A stretch of 15,609 nucleotides of DNA from Clostridium sp. CAG:1013 (GTDB lineage Bacteria > Bacillota > Clostridia > Oscillospirales > Acutalibacteraceae), in assembly GCA_000432995.1 (NCBI GenBank), contig HF972671.1, positions 83,871 through 99,479 of the forward strand. Reading direction: 5' to 3'. A program made the position numbers and the translations under genes. The stretch's first letter is position 1; each line of letters begins with the position of its first letter. Shown piece by piece: positions 1 through 10,287 of the stretch. The notes below the pieces were generated by a model, which was not told where the DNA came from, ran no database searches, and saw only the letters and a list, made by a program, of their open reading frames with translations.

Positions 1-2768
<2,768 letters not shown>

Positions 2769-2810
2769 TCTTCTGAAGTGAGAAGAATTCTCGAAAAAGC
2801 AGGAAATAGC

Positions 2811-2840
2811 TTGACAAATCTGAAAACCAAGTGCTATAAT
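2811..2840 (+). promoter_or_regulatory. Sigma-70-type promoter of the rpsL (str) operon
   Basis: A consensus -35 TTGACA (2811-2816) and consensus -10 TATAAT (2835-2840) are separated by 18 nt. A TG one base upstream of the -10 (2832-2833) makes an extended -10. Transcription should start near 2847, giving an untranslated leader of about 200 nt before rpsL. This promoter would let the ribosomal genes be transcribed independently of rpoBC. Confidence 0.85.
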
Positions 2841-2846
2841 AAACAA

Positions 2847-3040
2847 CTGAGCGGTTTTCAGGTAGATTCTGCTCTTTTCCTCCAAAGGATGAGGGAAAAG
2901 AGAGATAGATTCTAGTAAAAATAGGGAAACCGCGCTCCGGCAAGACTGCCGGGGCGCTTCCTGTTTTCTGGAAAGACCGCAAAAAACTTTGGTGCCAAGG
3001 CGAAAGCCAGCACATAGAAAAAACATTTTTTGTAAGGAGG
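2847..3040 (+). promoter_or_regulatory. Structured 5' leader of the rpsL operon, candidate cis-regulatory RNA
   Basis: Between the inferred start site and the rpsL ribosome-binding site several helices can be drawn by hand. A 9-bp helix pairs 2851-2859 with 2925-2933 and encloses a hairpin of about 11 bp (2872-2882 with 2891-2902, one bulged G). Next comes a GC-rich hairpin, 2932-2942 with 2947-2957 (one G-U pair, loop AGAC), followed by a broken U-rich run. A smaller hairpin with a GAAA tetraloop sits at 2992-3013. The enclosing helix and the GC-rich hairpin share bases 2932-2933. Bases 2879-2883 (CCTCC) could also pair with the rpsL Shine-Dalgarno GGAGG at 3036-3040. No protein gene is convincing here. 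The pairings are seen; a regulatory role, such as attenuation or binding of a ribosomal protein, is inference. Confidence 0.45.
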
Positions 3041-3046
3041 TGCAAT

Positions 3047-3472
3047 ATGCCAACCTTTAATCAGCTGATCCACAACGGTCGTTCCGTTGCGGAAAAGAAG
3101 AGCAAAGCGCCTGCCCTGCTCAAGGGCTGGAACTCCAAGAAGAGAACCGCCATTGATCAGGACTCCCCCCAAAAGCGCGGTGTGTGCACGACCGTTAAGA
3201 CTCAGACCCCTAAGAAGCCTAACTCCGCTCTGCGGAAGATCGCCAGAGTGCGGCTTTCCAACGGTATTGAAGTCACGGCCTATATCCCCGGCGTGGGTCA
3301 CAACCTGCAGGAGCACAGCGTGGTGATGATCCGCGGCGGCCGTGTTCGCGACCTGCCCGGCGTGCGTTATCACATCATCCGCGGCACCCTGGACGCTCAG
3401 GGCGTTGCCAAGCGTATGCAGGCTCGTTCTAAGTACGGCGCCAAGCGGCCTAAGGCCGGCGCTAAGAAGTAA
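3047..3472 (+). CDS. rpsL: 30S ribosomal protein S12
   Basis: S12 lies at the decoding centre of the small ribosomal subunit and affects tRNA selection fidelity and streptomycin response. The 141-residue product starts MPTFNQLI and carries the family signatures TPKKPNSALRK (54-64), GHNLQEHSVV (84-93) and RDLPGVRYH (101-109). It is the Gram-positive long form, with about 14 extra residues before SPQKRGVC compared with E. coli. The first Lys of TPKK (K56, E. coli K43 counting Met) is kept, but the usual Lys of GGRVKDLPG is Arg101 (codon CGC, 3347-3349); see findings. The ATG has AAGGAGG (3034-3040) at good spacing. It is the first gene of the str operon, behind its own promoter. Confidence 0.99.
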   Translation: MPTFNQLIHNGRSVAEKKSKAPALLKGWNSKKRTAIDQDSPQKRGVCTTVKTQTPKKPNSALRKIARVRLSNGIEVTAYIPGVGHNLQEHSVVMIRGGRVRDLPGVRYHIIRGTLDAQGVAKRMQARSKYGAKRPKAGAKK

Positions 3473-3652
3473 GCTAAACCGCTTATTTCTCTTCGCTCAA
3501 TCGCAGAATTCGTATGGCTGACCGTGTTTTTCACGGAATTGTTGGCATATTACTGATAGATCCCCCATGGGACCGTAATTTGCCCAAATTGGCCAGCGGG
3601 AGTTTTGTGCTTTCGAGTACCGATGATATCATTTTATGAAGGAGGGAAGATC
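3473..3652 (+). promoter_or_regulatory. rpsL-rpsG intergenic region with several small hairpins
   Basis: This 180-nt gap is long for a ribosomal operon. It holds CCGTG-TTTTT-CACGG (3522-3536, no following U-run), AATTT-GCCC-AAATT (3577-3590), a TTCG-loop stem (3607-3620) and the palindrome ATGATATCAT (3623-3632) just before the rpsG ribosome-binding site. In E. coli the corresponding interval contains the S7 translational operator. Whether these elements do the same here is inference; no convincing gene or promoter is visible. Confidence 0.3.
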
Positions 3653-4123
3653 ATGCCAAGAAGAGGCAATGTGGCAAAGCGCGACGTTTTGCCCGATCCT
3701 ATGTATAATTCCAAGCTCGTCACCCGCCTGATCAACAGCGTTATGCTGGACGGCAAGAAGGGTGTTGCCCAGAAGATCGTGTACGGTGCTTTCGAGATCG
3801 TGCAGGAGAAGACCGGCAAGGAGCCCCTGGAGGTGTTCGAGCAGGCTATGGAGAACGTGATGCCCAGCCTGGAGGTTAAGGCCCGCCGCGTTGGTGGTTC
3901 TACCTATCAGGTGCCCATGGAAGTCCGTCCCGAGCGGCGGCAGACCCTGGGCCTGCGCTGGCTCACTTCTTATTCCAGAAGCCGTTCCGAGCGTACCATG
4001 AAGGAAAGACTGGCCGGCGAGATCCTCGACGCTGTCAACGGCGCTGGCGGCGCCGCCAAGAAGCGTGAAGATACACACAAGATGGCAGAGGCCAACAGGG
4101 CCTTCGCGCATTACAGATGGTAA
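3653..4123 (+). CDS. rpsG: 30S ribosomal protein S7
   Basis: S7 is a primary assembly protein that binds the 3' major domain of 16S rRNA and lines the E-site side of the mRNA channel. The 156-residue product starts MPRRGNVAKRDVLPDP and contains family stretches VGGSTYQVPMEVRPERR and RSERTMKERLAGEILDA; it ends in the conserved basic and aromatic AFAHYRW. The frame is open upstream to an ATG at 3605, but the ATG at 3653 matches the family N-terminus and has GAAGGAGGG (3638-3645) at correct spacing. Length is typical for the family. It lies between rpsL (180-nt gap) and fusA (21-nt gap). Confidence 0.98.
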   Translation: MPRRGNVAKRDVLPDPMYNSKLVTRLINSVMLDGKKGVAQKIVYGAFEIVQEKTGKEPLEVFEQAMENVMPSLEVKARRVGGSTYQVPMEVRPERRQTLGLRWLTSYSRSRSERTMKERLAGEILDAVNGAGGAAKKREDTHKMAEANRAFAHYRW

Positions 4124-4144
4124 GGTATTGTTAAGGAGGAATTT

Positions 4145-6241
4145 ATGGCCAGGCAGGTACCACTGGAATTAACCAGAAACATCGGCATCATGGCCCATAT
4201 CGATGCCGGTAAGACCACCACTACCGAGCGTATCCTGTTCTACACGGGCGTCAACTACAAGATCGGCGAAACCCACGAGGGTGCCGCCACCATGGACTGG
4301 ATGGCCCAGGAGCAGGAGCGCGGTATCACCATTACGTCCGCTGCCACCACATGTTTCTGGCCGGACCGCAATGGCAAGCAGAACCGTATCAACATCATCG
4401 ACACTCCCGGACACGTGGACTTCACCGTGGAAGTGGAGCGTTCTCTGCGTGTTCTGGACGGTTCCGTTACCGTGTTCTGCGCTAAGGGCGGTGTGGAGCC
4501 CCAGTCTGAGACCGTGTGGCGTCAGGCTGAGGAATACAAAGTTCCCCGTATGGCTTATGTGAACAAGATGGACATCATGGGCGCCGATTTCTATCGCGTT
4601 GTTCAGATGATGAAGGACCGCCTGAAGTGCAACGCGGTTCCGATCCAGCTTCCCATTGGCAGCGAGGACACCTTCAGAGGAATCATCGACCTGGTGGAGA
4701 TGAAGGCCTATGTCTACTATGATGACCTGGGCAAGGATATCCGCTGCGAAGAGATCCCTGAGGATATGAAGGAATTGGCCGAGAAGTACCACATGGAAAT
4801 GGTGGAGCACGTGGCTGAGCAGGACGACGATCTGATGGACAAGTACCTCTCCGGTGAGGAACTGACCATCAACGAGATCAAGGACTGCATCCGCAAGTCC
4901 ACCATCGCCAACCACATGGTGCCCGTCACCTGCGGTACTTCCTATAAGAATAAGGGCGTTCAGAAGCTGCTGGACGCTATCGTGGATTATATGCCCGCTC
5001 CCACTGACATTCCTCCCATCAAGGGCGTCAACCCCGAAACCGAGGAAGAAGAGGTGCGGCATTCTTCCGATGACGAGCCCTTCTCCGCTCTGGCGTTCAA
5101 GATCGCCACTGACCCCTTCGTGGGTAAGCTGTGCTTCTTCCGTGTGTATTCCGGTACCATCGAAGCTGGTGCTACCGTGTACAACTCCGTGAAGGACAAC
5201 AACGAGCGTATGGGCCGTATCGTGCAGATGCACGCTAACGACCGTAAGGATATCGACCGTGTGTACGCCGGCGACATCGCCGCTGCTGTGGGTCTGAAGA
5301 ACACCACCACCGGTGATACCCTGTGCGACGAGAAGCATCCCATCATCCTGGAGTCCATGGAGTTCCCGGATCCCGTTATCCGTGTCGCCATCGAGCCCAA
5401 GACCAAGGCTGGTCAGGAAAAGATGGGTATCGCTCTTGCCAAGCTGGCTGAAGAAGATCCCACCTTTAAGGCCTACACCGATGAGGAAACTGGCCAGACC
5501 ATCATCGCCGGTATGGGTGAGCTCCACCTGGAGATCATTGTTGACCGTCTGATGCGTGAGTTCAAGGTGGAAGCCAACGTTGGTAAGCCTCAGGTTGCCT
5601 ACAAGGAGACCATCCGCAAGAACGCCGACGTGGATACCAAGTATGCCCGTCAGTCTGGTGGTAAGGGTCAGTACGGTCACGTTAAGATCCGCATCGAGCC
5701 CAACCCCGGCAAGGGTTACGAGTTTGTCAACGCTGTTGTTGGCGGCGCTATTCCCAAGGAATATATCCCCGCTGTTGACCAAGGTATCCAGGGCGCTATG
5801 CTGTCCGGTGTTTTGGCTGGCTACAACGTAGTTGACGTGAAGGTCACTCTGTATGACGGTTCTTATCACGAAGTGGACTCCTCTGAAATGGCATTTAAGA
5901 TCGCCGGTTCTATGGCCTTCAAGGAGGCTATGCGCAAGGCTGATCCCGTGCTGATGGAGCCCATCATGAAGGTTACTGTCATCACTCCCGAGGAGTACAT
6001 GGGCGACGTTATCGGCGACCTGAACTCCCGCCGCGGCATGATCCTGGGCATGGACGCTATTCCTGGCGCCCAGCAGGTCAACGCCGAGGTGCCCCTGTCC
6101 GAGATGTTCGGCTATGCTACCGACATGCGTTCCAAGACCCAGGGCCGTGGCCAGTATACCATGGAGCCTGCTCACTACGCTGAGGTGCCCAAGAACATCT
6201 CCGAGAAGATCATCTCCGAGCGGGGCAAAAAGTCTGAATAA
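4145..6241 (+). CDS. fusA: Elongation factor G
   Basis: EF-G is the ribosomal translocase GTPase; it moves tRNA and mRNA after peptide bond formation and, with RRF, helps recycle ribosomes. The 698-residue protein has the GTPase motifs AHIDAGKT (17-24, P-loop), DTPGH (86-90) and NKMD (140-143), the switch-I region ERGITITSA (58-66), and domains II-V to the C-terminus, including the domain IV stretch RQSGGKGQYGHV. Length and motif spacing are those of classical EF-G, with no sign of the shortened loops or changed motifs of ribosome-protection proteins. The ATG follows AGGAGG (4134-4139) by 5 nt, and rpsG ends 21 nt upstream, so the genes are very likely cotranscribed. Confidence 0.99.
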   Translation: MARQVPLELTRNIGIMAHIDAGKTTTTERILFYTGVNYKIGETHEGAATMDWMAQEQERGITITSAATTCFWPDRNGKQNRINIIDTPGHVDFTVEVERSLRVLDGSVTVFCAKGGVEPQSETVWRQAEEYKVPRMAYVNKMDIMGADFYRVVQMMKDRLKCNAVPIQLPIGSEDTFRGIIDLVEMKAYVYYDDLGKDIRCEEIPEDMKELAEKYHMEMVEHVAEQDDDLMDKYLSGEELTINEIKDCIRKSTIANHMVPVTCGTSYKNKGVQKLLDAIVDYMPAPTDIPPIKGVNPETEEEEVRHSSDDEPFSALAFKIATDPFVGKLCFFRVYSGTIEAGATVYNSVKDNNERMGRIVQMHANDRKDIDRVYAGDIAAAVGLKNTTTGDTLCDEKHPIILESMEFPDPVIRVAIEPKTKAGQEKMGIALAKLAEEDPTFKAYTDEETGQTIIAGMGELHLEIIVDRLMREFKVEANVGKPQVAYKETIRKNADVDTKYARQSGGKGQYGHVKIRIEPNPGKGYEFVNAVVGGAIPKEYIPAVDQGIQGAMLSGVLAGYNVVDVKVTLYDGSYHEVDSSEMAFKIAGSMAFKEAMRKADPVLMEPIMKVTVITPEEYMGDVIGDLNSRRGMILGMDAIPGAQQVNAEVPLSEMFGYATDMRSKTQGRGQYTMEPAHYAEVPKNISEKIISERGKKSE

Positions 6242-6255
6242 GTGCGAAATAGCTC

Positions 6256-6284
6256 TTGCTTTTTCAATATAATATTGTTAAAAT
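6256..6284 (+). promoter_or_regulatory. Probable tuf promoter in the fusA-tuf gap
   Basis: A -35 TTGCTT (6256-6261) and a -10 TAAAAT (6279-6284) are 17 nt apart, with a TG at 6276-6277 forming an extended -10. A second TATAAT lies at 6268-6273 but has no good -35 at the right distance. An extra promoter would fit the need for more EF-Tu than the other factors, while read-through from the rpsL promoter also remains possible because no terminator follows fusA. Confidence 0.6.
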
Positions 6285-6338
6285 GGAGCTTATAAAGCCG
6301 GAATAATCTTTTCTTGCAAGTTAAAGGAGGAAATCCCA

Positions 6339-7541
<1,203 letters not shown>

Positions 7542-7565
7542 GTTTCTTTCAAACTTTAAACAGAG

Positions 7566-7593
7566 AAGCCGTCCCTTTTGGGGCGGCTTTTTT
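7566..7593 (+). terminator. Intrinsic terminator after tuf
   Basis: A 10-bp stem AAGCCGTCCC (7566-7575) with GGGGCGGCTT (7580-7589), one G-U pair and a TTTT loop, runs into a six-T tract ending at 7593. It closes the rpsL-tuf transcription unit. Confidence 0.92.
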
Positions 7594-7608
7594 GCGTCTA
7601 TTTGCCTG

Positions 7609-7626
7609 TGTCAAAGGATTTTGACA
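7609..7626. promoter_or_regulatory. Perfect palindrome upstream of the XRE/membrane regulator, candidate operator
   Basis: The 18-bp TGTCAAAGGATTTTGACA is an exact inverted repeat: 7-bp arms around GGAT. Its right arm contains TTGACA (7621-7626), identical to a -35 box, but the best -10 at 16-18 nt (around 7643-7650) matches the consensus poorly. It lies 82 bp before the regulator gene and just after the tuf terminator. A smaller dyad, CCTCA-TAA-TGAGG, lies at 7677-7689. Binding by the downstream regulator (autoregulation) is inference from position and symmetry. Confidence 0.4.
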
Positions 7627-7708
7627 TGAAAAATCGCCGGTTCCAATGTTATTTGCTGGACATTTCAAGGGCCATCCCTCATAATGAGGTCAGAGAGGAG
7701 GCATAAAT

Positions 7709-8794
7709 ATGGAGATAGGAGAGAAGCTGCGGCTGGCTAGACAGAATTCTGGAAAGACACAGGAGCAGGTAGGGGAGGCCATAGGCGTCAGCCGCCAGAC
7801 CATTTCCAACTGGGAAAACAGCCGTTCATTGCCCGATGTGGTCAGCGTAATTAAGCTCAGTGATCTGTACCAAGTCAGTCTGGATGAGTTATTGAAGGGG
7901 GATGGAAACATGCTTCGTCACATCGAAGAGACTACAAACACCGTAAAGAGCCGCCAACGGCTGGGCAAATTGGTGCAAACCCTTTCGTTCCTAGTGATAT
8001 GGGCCGTGTGTGTGGCGGTATTCTGGGCGGGCGGCGGTTCCGATGCCATGGGGTACAGCATTTTAGTGTTCTATGGGGTACTGCCTTTGAGCACCTTTGT
8101 GGTGAGCTTACTCATGGGTCTGGACACCTCCTGGAAGGAGCGCCAGTGGGGGATGGTCCTATACTTTGGTCTTGCGTATATGCTGATGGATTACTTCACG
8201 TTCTCTTTGGCTAACATGATTTCTAACGGACGTCCTAATTTGCCCACATGGGAATACATTCAGTACGGAATGTTTTATGCCATGCAAGGGATGTGTTTAG
8301 GCTCTGTTATCCGCTGGGGGAAAGCCCGCAAAGCCAACCCCAGCGATCGTTACCGCCCCTTGTGGAACTTTGGCCTGGTATGGGGTATTACCGCTGCGGC
8401 GCTGTTCAGCGTCCCCTTAGTGGAGTGGATGGCAGTGTTTGCGCAGCTGGCTCTTCCCATCGGGGAGGTGGAGATCGCCGCATTCCGTCAGGGGGTGGGT
8501 GAGCTGTTGTTCTTTGTCCATTGCCTGCTGGGAGCTGTGGCAGCTGTTGCTGCCGGTGTTTCCTTGGGGATTTCTTCCGCCTGGCAGGAGAAACGTGGTT
8601 CCATTCCAGAGAAGTGGCTTCTGCTTCCTTTGTTTGGCGGAGCATTTCTCCTCAGCGCAGGCTTGGGCGCTTGGATGGTCCCCCTGTCCTGGGCCAGAAG
8701 CATTTGGACCGCAAGCAGCTTCCTGTGGGGGATGCTTCCACCGGCTTTGGGGATTGCTGTTGGCTGTTTCTCCAGGCAGAGGCGAACTCTTTGA
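7709..8794 (+). CDS. XRE-family HTH regulator with a multi-pass membrane domain
   Basis: The 361-residue protein has an N-terminal helix-turn-helix of the XRE/Cro type (about residues 4-62, with GKTQEQVGEAIGVSRQTISN followed by WENSRSLPD). After a short charged linker (about 64-87) come roughly eight hydrophobic segments, near 89-108, 116-136, 147-170, 184-202, 219-250, 262-289, 303-325 and 333-354. This layout fits a membrane-tethered DNA-binding protein that could couple a membrane signal to transcription. I do not recognise the membrane part or its ligand. The ATG has AGGAGG (7696-7701) at 7-nt spacing. It stands alone between the tuf terminator and the metK promoter, and no terminator follows, so read-through would enter the metK riboswitch. 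The HTH call is firm; the sensing role is inference. Confidence 0.9.
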   Translation: MEIGEKLRLARQNSGKTQEQVGEAIGVSRQTISNWENSRSLPDVVSVIKLSDLYQVSLDELLKGDGNMLRHIEETTNTVKSRQRLGKLVQTLSFLVIWAVCVAVFWAGGGSDAMGYSILVFYGVLPLSTFVVSLLMGLDTSWKERQWGMVLYFGLAYMLMDYFTFSLANMISNGRPNLPTWEYIQYGMFYAMQGMCLGSVIRWGKARKANPSDRYRPLWNFGLVWGITAAALFSVPLVEWMAVFAQLALPIGEVEIAAFRQGVGELLFFVHCLLGAVAAVAAGVSLGISSAWQEKRGSIPEKWLLLPLFGGAFLLSAGLGAWMVPLSWARSIWTASSFLWGMLPPALGIAVGCFSRQRRTL

Positions 8795-8809
8795 TCCGCA
8801 ATTCCCCTG

Positions 8810-8838
8810 TTGACAAACAGGCTCCAAGCTGATATAAT
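8810..8838 (+). promoter_or_regulatory. Consensus sigma-70-type promoter for metK
   Basis: TTGACA (8810-8815) and TATAAT (8833-8838) match both consensus boxes at the optimal 17-nt spacing, with TG at 8830-8831 adding an extended -10. The -35 box sits inside a 16-bp inverted repeat, CCTGTTGACAAACAGG (8806-8821). Transcription should begin near 8845, about 18 nt before the riboswitch aptamer, so this very strong promoter is probably controlled mainly after initiation. Confidence 0.9.
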
Positions 8839-8862
8839 TCTTAATTGAACAAATGAATACTT

Positions 8863-8976
8863 CCTTATCAAGAGAGGCGGAGGGACAGGCCCTGTGATGC
8901 CCGGCAACCTAGGGAGAGGACGGAATACGTTCTCCCAAAAGGTGCCAATTCCTGCGGTGAGAACCGGAAGATGAGG
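8863..8976 (+). promoter_or_regulatory. SAM-I (S-box) riboswitch aptamer
   Basis: The region begins CCTTATCAAGAGAGGCGGAG and carries further S-box core sequences: GGGAC, GCCCGGCAACC and GGTGCCAATTCC. It closes with GATGAGG (8970-8976), which pairs with CCTTATC (8863-8869) as helix P1. The family binds S-adenosylmethionine and usually controls methionine and SAM genes in Firmicutes. Here it precedes metK, the SAM synthetase gene, giving direct product feedback. When SAM is bound P1 forms and the downstream terminator can fold; without SAM, 8970-8976 can instead pair with 8990-8996 as an antiterminator. The motif match is direct; the switching scheme follows the family mechanism. Confidence 0.96.
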
Positions 8977-8985
8977 TTACTGTTA

Positions 8986-9018
8986 GGACCCTCGTTTTTC
9001 GAGTGGTCCTTTTCTTTT
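8986..9018 (+). terminator. Terminator of the SAM riboswitch expression platform
   Basis: GGACC-CTCG (8986-8994) pairs with CGAG-T-GGTCC (9000-9009), one bulged T and a TTTTT loop, followed by a U-rich tract TTTTCTTTT. It lies between the aptamer and metK, as expected for SAM-dependent transcription termination. Confidence 0.88.
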
Positions 9019-9068
9019 ACGGGAATGAAACTTGATGGGAATGAATGACTTTAGAAAGGGGAATTGTG

Positions 9069-10253
9069 ATGACAAAACTGTTTACTTCTGAATCCGTGAC
9101 TGAGGGCCACCCCGACAAAGTCTGCGACCAGATCTCTGATGCCGTACTGGACGCCATCCTGGAGCAAGACCCGGAAGCCCATGTGGCTTGTGAGACCACC
9201 GCTACCACCGGCGTGATCCATGTGATGGGTGAGATCACCACTTCCTGCTATGTGGATATTCCTGCCATTGTGCGGCAGGTTGTAAAGGAGATCGGTTACG
9301 ACGATCCCAAGTGCGGCTTTGACGGCAACACCTGCGGTGTGCTCACTTCTATCGATACTCAGTCTCCCGACATCGCTATGGGCGTAAACCAGTCTCTGGA
9401 AGCAAAGAACGGCGAGACTGACGAGAACAGCCTCACCGGCGCTGGCGACCAGGGTATGATGTTTGGTTACGCCTGCGACGAGACTCCTGAGAAAATGCCT
9501 TTGGCCATTTCTCTGTCCCACAAGCTGGCAAAGCGTCTGGCTCAGGTGCGGAAAGACGGAACTTTGAACTATCTCCGTCCTGACGGCAAGACCCAGGTCA
9601 CTGTGGAGTACGATGGTGACACGGTCAAGCGTGTGGACGCCATTGTGGTGTCTACCCAGCATGACGAGGACGTAAAGCTGGAAAAGCTGAAAAAAGACAT
9701 TATCAAGTACGTGATTAAGCCGGTGGTTCCCGCGGAACTGGTTGACCAGAACACTCGGATCTATATCAATCCCACTGGACGGTTCGTAATTGGCGGGCCT
9801 GTGGGAGATAGCGGTCTCACTGGCCGTAAGATTATCGTGGACACCTACGGCGGCTACGGCCGTCATGGCGGCGGCGCTTTCTCCGGCAAGGATCCCACCA
9901 AGGTGGACCGTTCCGCTGCTTACGCTGCCCGTTGGGTGGCCAAGAACATCGTGGCTGCTGGTCTGGCACGCCGCTGCGAGATTGAGCTGGCCTACGCTAT
10001 TGGCGTGGCACGTCCTGTGTCCATCATGGTGGATGCTTTCGGCACCGGCACTGTCAGCGACGACCGGCTCTCTCAGGCGGTCCAGCAGGTATTCGATCTG
10101 CGTCCCACCGCTATTATCAAGGAGCTGGATCTTCGCCGTCCCATTTACCGTCATCTGGCCGCTTACGGCCACATGGGCCGGGAGGACTTGGATGCTCCCT
10201 GGGAAAAGACCAATCGCACTGAGGCCCTTCTCCGGGCTGTGCAGGAGCAGTAA
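9069..10253 (+). CDS. metK: S-adenosylmethionine synthetase (methionine adenosyltransferase)
   Basis: MetK makes S-adenosylmethionine from methionine and ATP, releasing phosphate and pyrophosphate; SAM is the main methyl donor and a polyamine precursor. The 394-residue product has the family hallmarks: SVTEGHPDKVCDQISDA (9-25), the ATP-site hexapeptide GAGDQG (124-129) and the phosphate-binding GGGAFSGKD (267-275). An in-frame ATG lies upstream at 9045, but the ATG at 9069 gives the family start MTKLFTSESVTEGHPDK and has AAAGGGGA (9056-9063) at good spacing. Expression is controlled by the SAM-I riboswitch in its leader, and a strong terminator follows. Confidence 0.99.
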   Translation: MTKLFTSESVTEGHPDKVCDQISDAVLDAILEQDPEAHVACETTATTGVIHVMGEITTSCYVDIPAIVRQVVKEIGYDDPKCGFDGNTCGVLTSIDTQSPDIAMGVNQSLEAKNGETDENSLTGAGDQGMMFGYACDETPEKMPLAISLSHKLAKRLAQVRKDGTLNYLRPDGKTQVTVEYDGDTVKRVDAIVVSTQHDEDVKLEKLKKDIIKYVIKPVVPAELVDQNTRIYINPTGRFVIGGPVGDSGLTGRKIIVDTYGGYGRHGGGAFSGKDPTKVDRSAAYAARWVAKNIVAAGLARRCEIELAYAIGVARPVSIMVDAFGTGTVSDDRLSQAVQQVFDLRPTAIIKELDLRRPIYRHLAAYGHMGREDLDAPWEKTNRTEALLRAVQEQ

Positions 10254-10260
10254 AACAATG

Positions 10261-10287
10261 AGAGCGGGCCTTCGGGCCCGTTCTTTT
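10261..10287 (+). terminator. Intrinsic terminator after metK
   Basis: AGAGCGGGCC (10261-10270) pairs with GGCCCGTTCT (10275-10284, one G-U pair) around a TTCG loop closed by C-G, an unusually stable tetraloop; a short T-run follows. It starts 7 nt after the metK stop. Confidence 0.9.

Noticed and set aside
2780..2792. GAGAA-GAA-TTCTC hairpin after rpoC as a terminator
   Set aside because: The stem is only five AT-rich pairs and is followed by an A-rich rather than a T-rich run.
2889..2915. Eight-codon Arg/Lys-rich frame in the rpsL leader as a leader peptide
   Set aside because: AAAGG directly abuts the ATG, leaving no spacing for ribosome binding, and it lies inside the stable hairpin; length fits chance.
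3514..3639. 41-codon open frame in the rpsL-rpsG gap, ending at the rpsG ribosome-binding site
   Set aside because: No Shine-Dalgarno precedes its ATG, the product matches nothing I know, and the region is better explained by small RNA hairpins.
4169..6175. Very long open frame antisense to fusA (668 codons), and similar long antisense frames opposite rpoC, tuf, metK, recD2 and the mreB-like gene
   Set aside because: They mirror strongly biased codon use of the real genes, show low-complexity composition rich in His, Gly and Val, have no recognisable domains or good ribosome-binding sites, and lie entirely over conserved genes.
4145..6241. fusA as a Tet(M)-like ribosome-protection gene
   Set aside because: Its place in the str operon, length and motifs such as AHIDAGKTTTTERIL match housekeeping EF-G.
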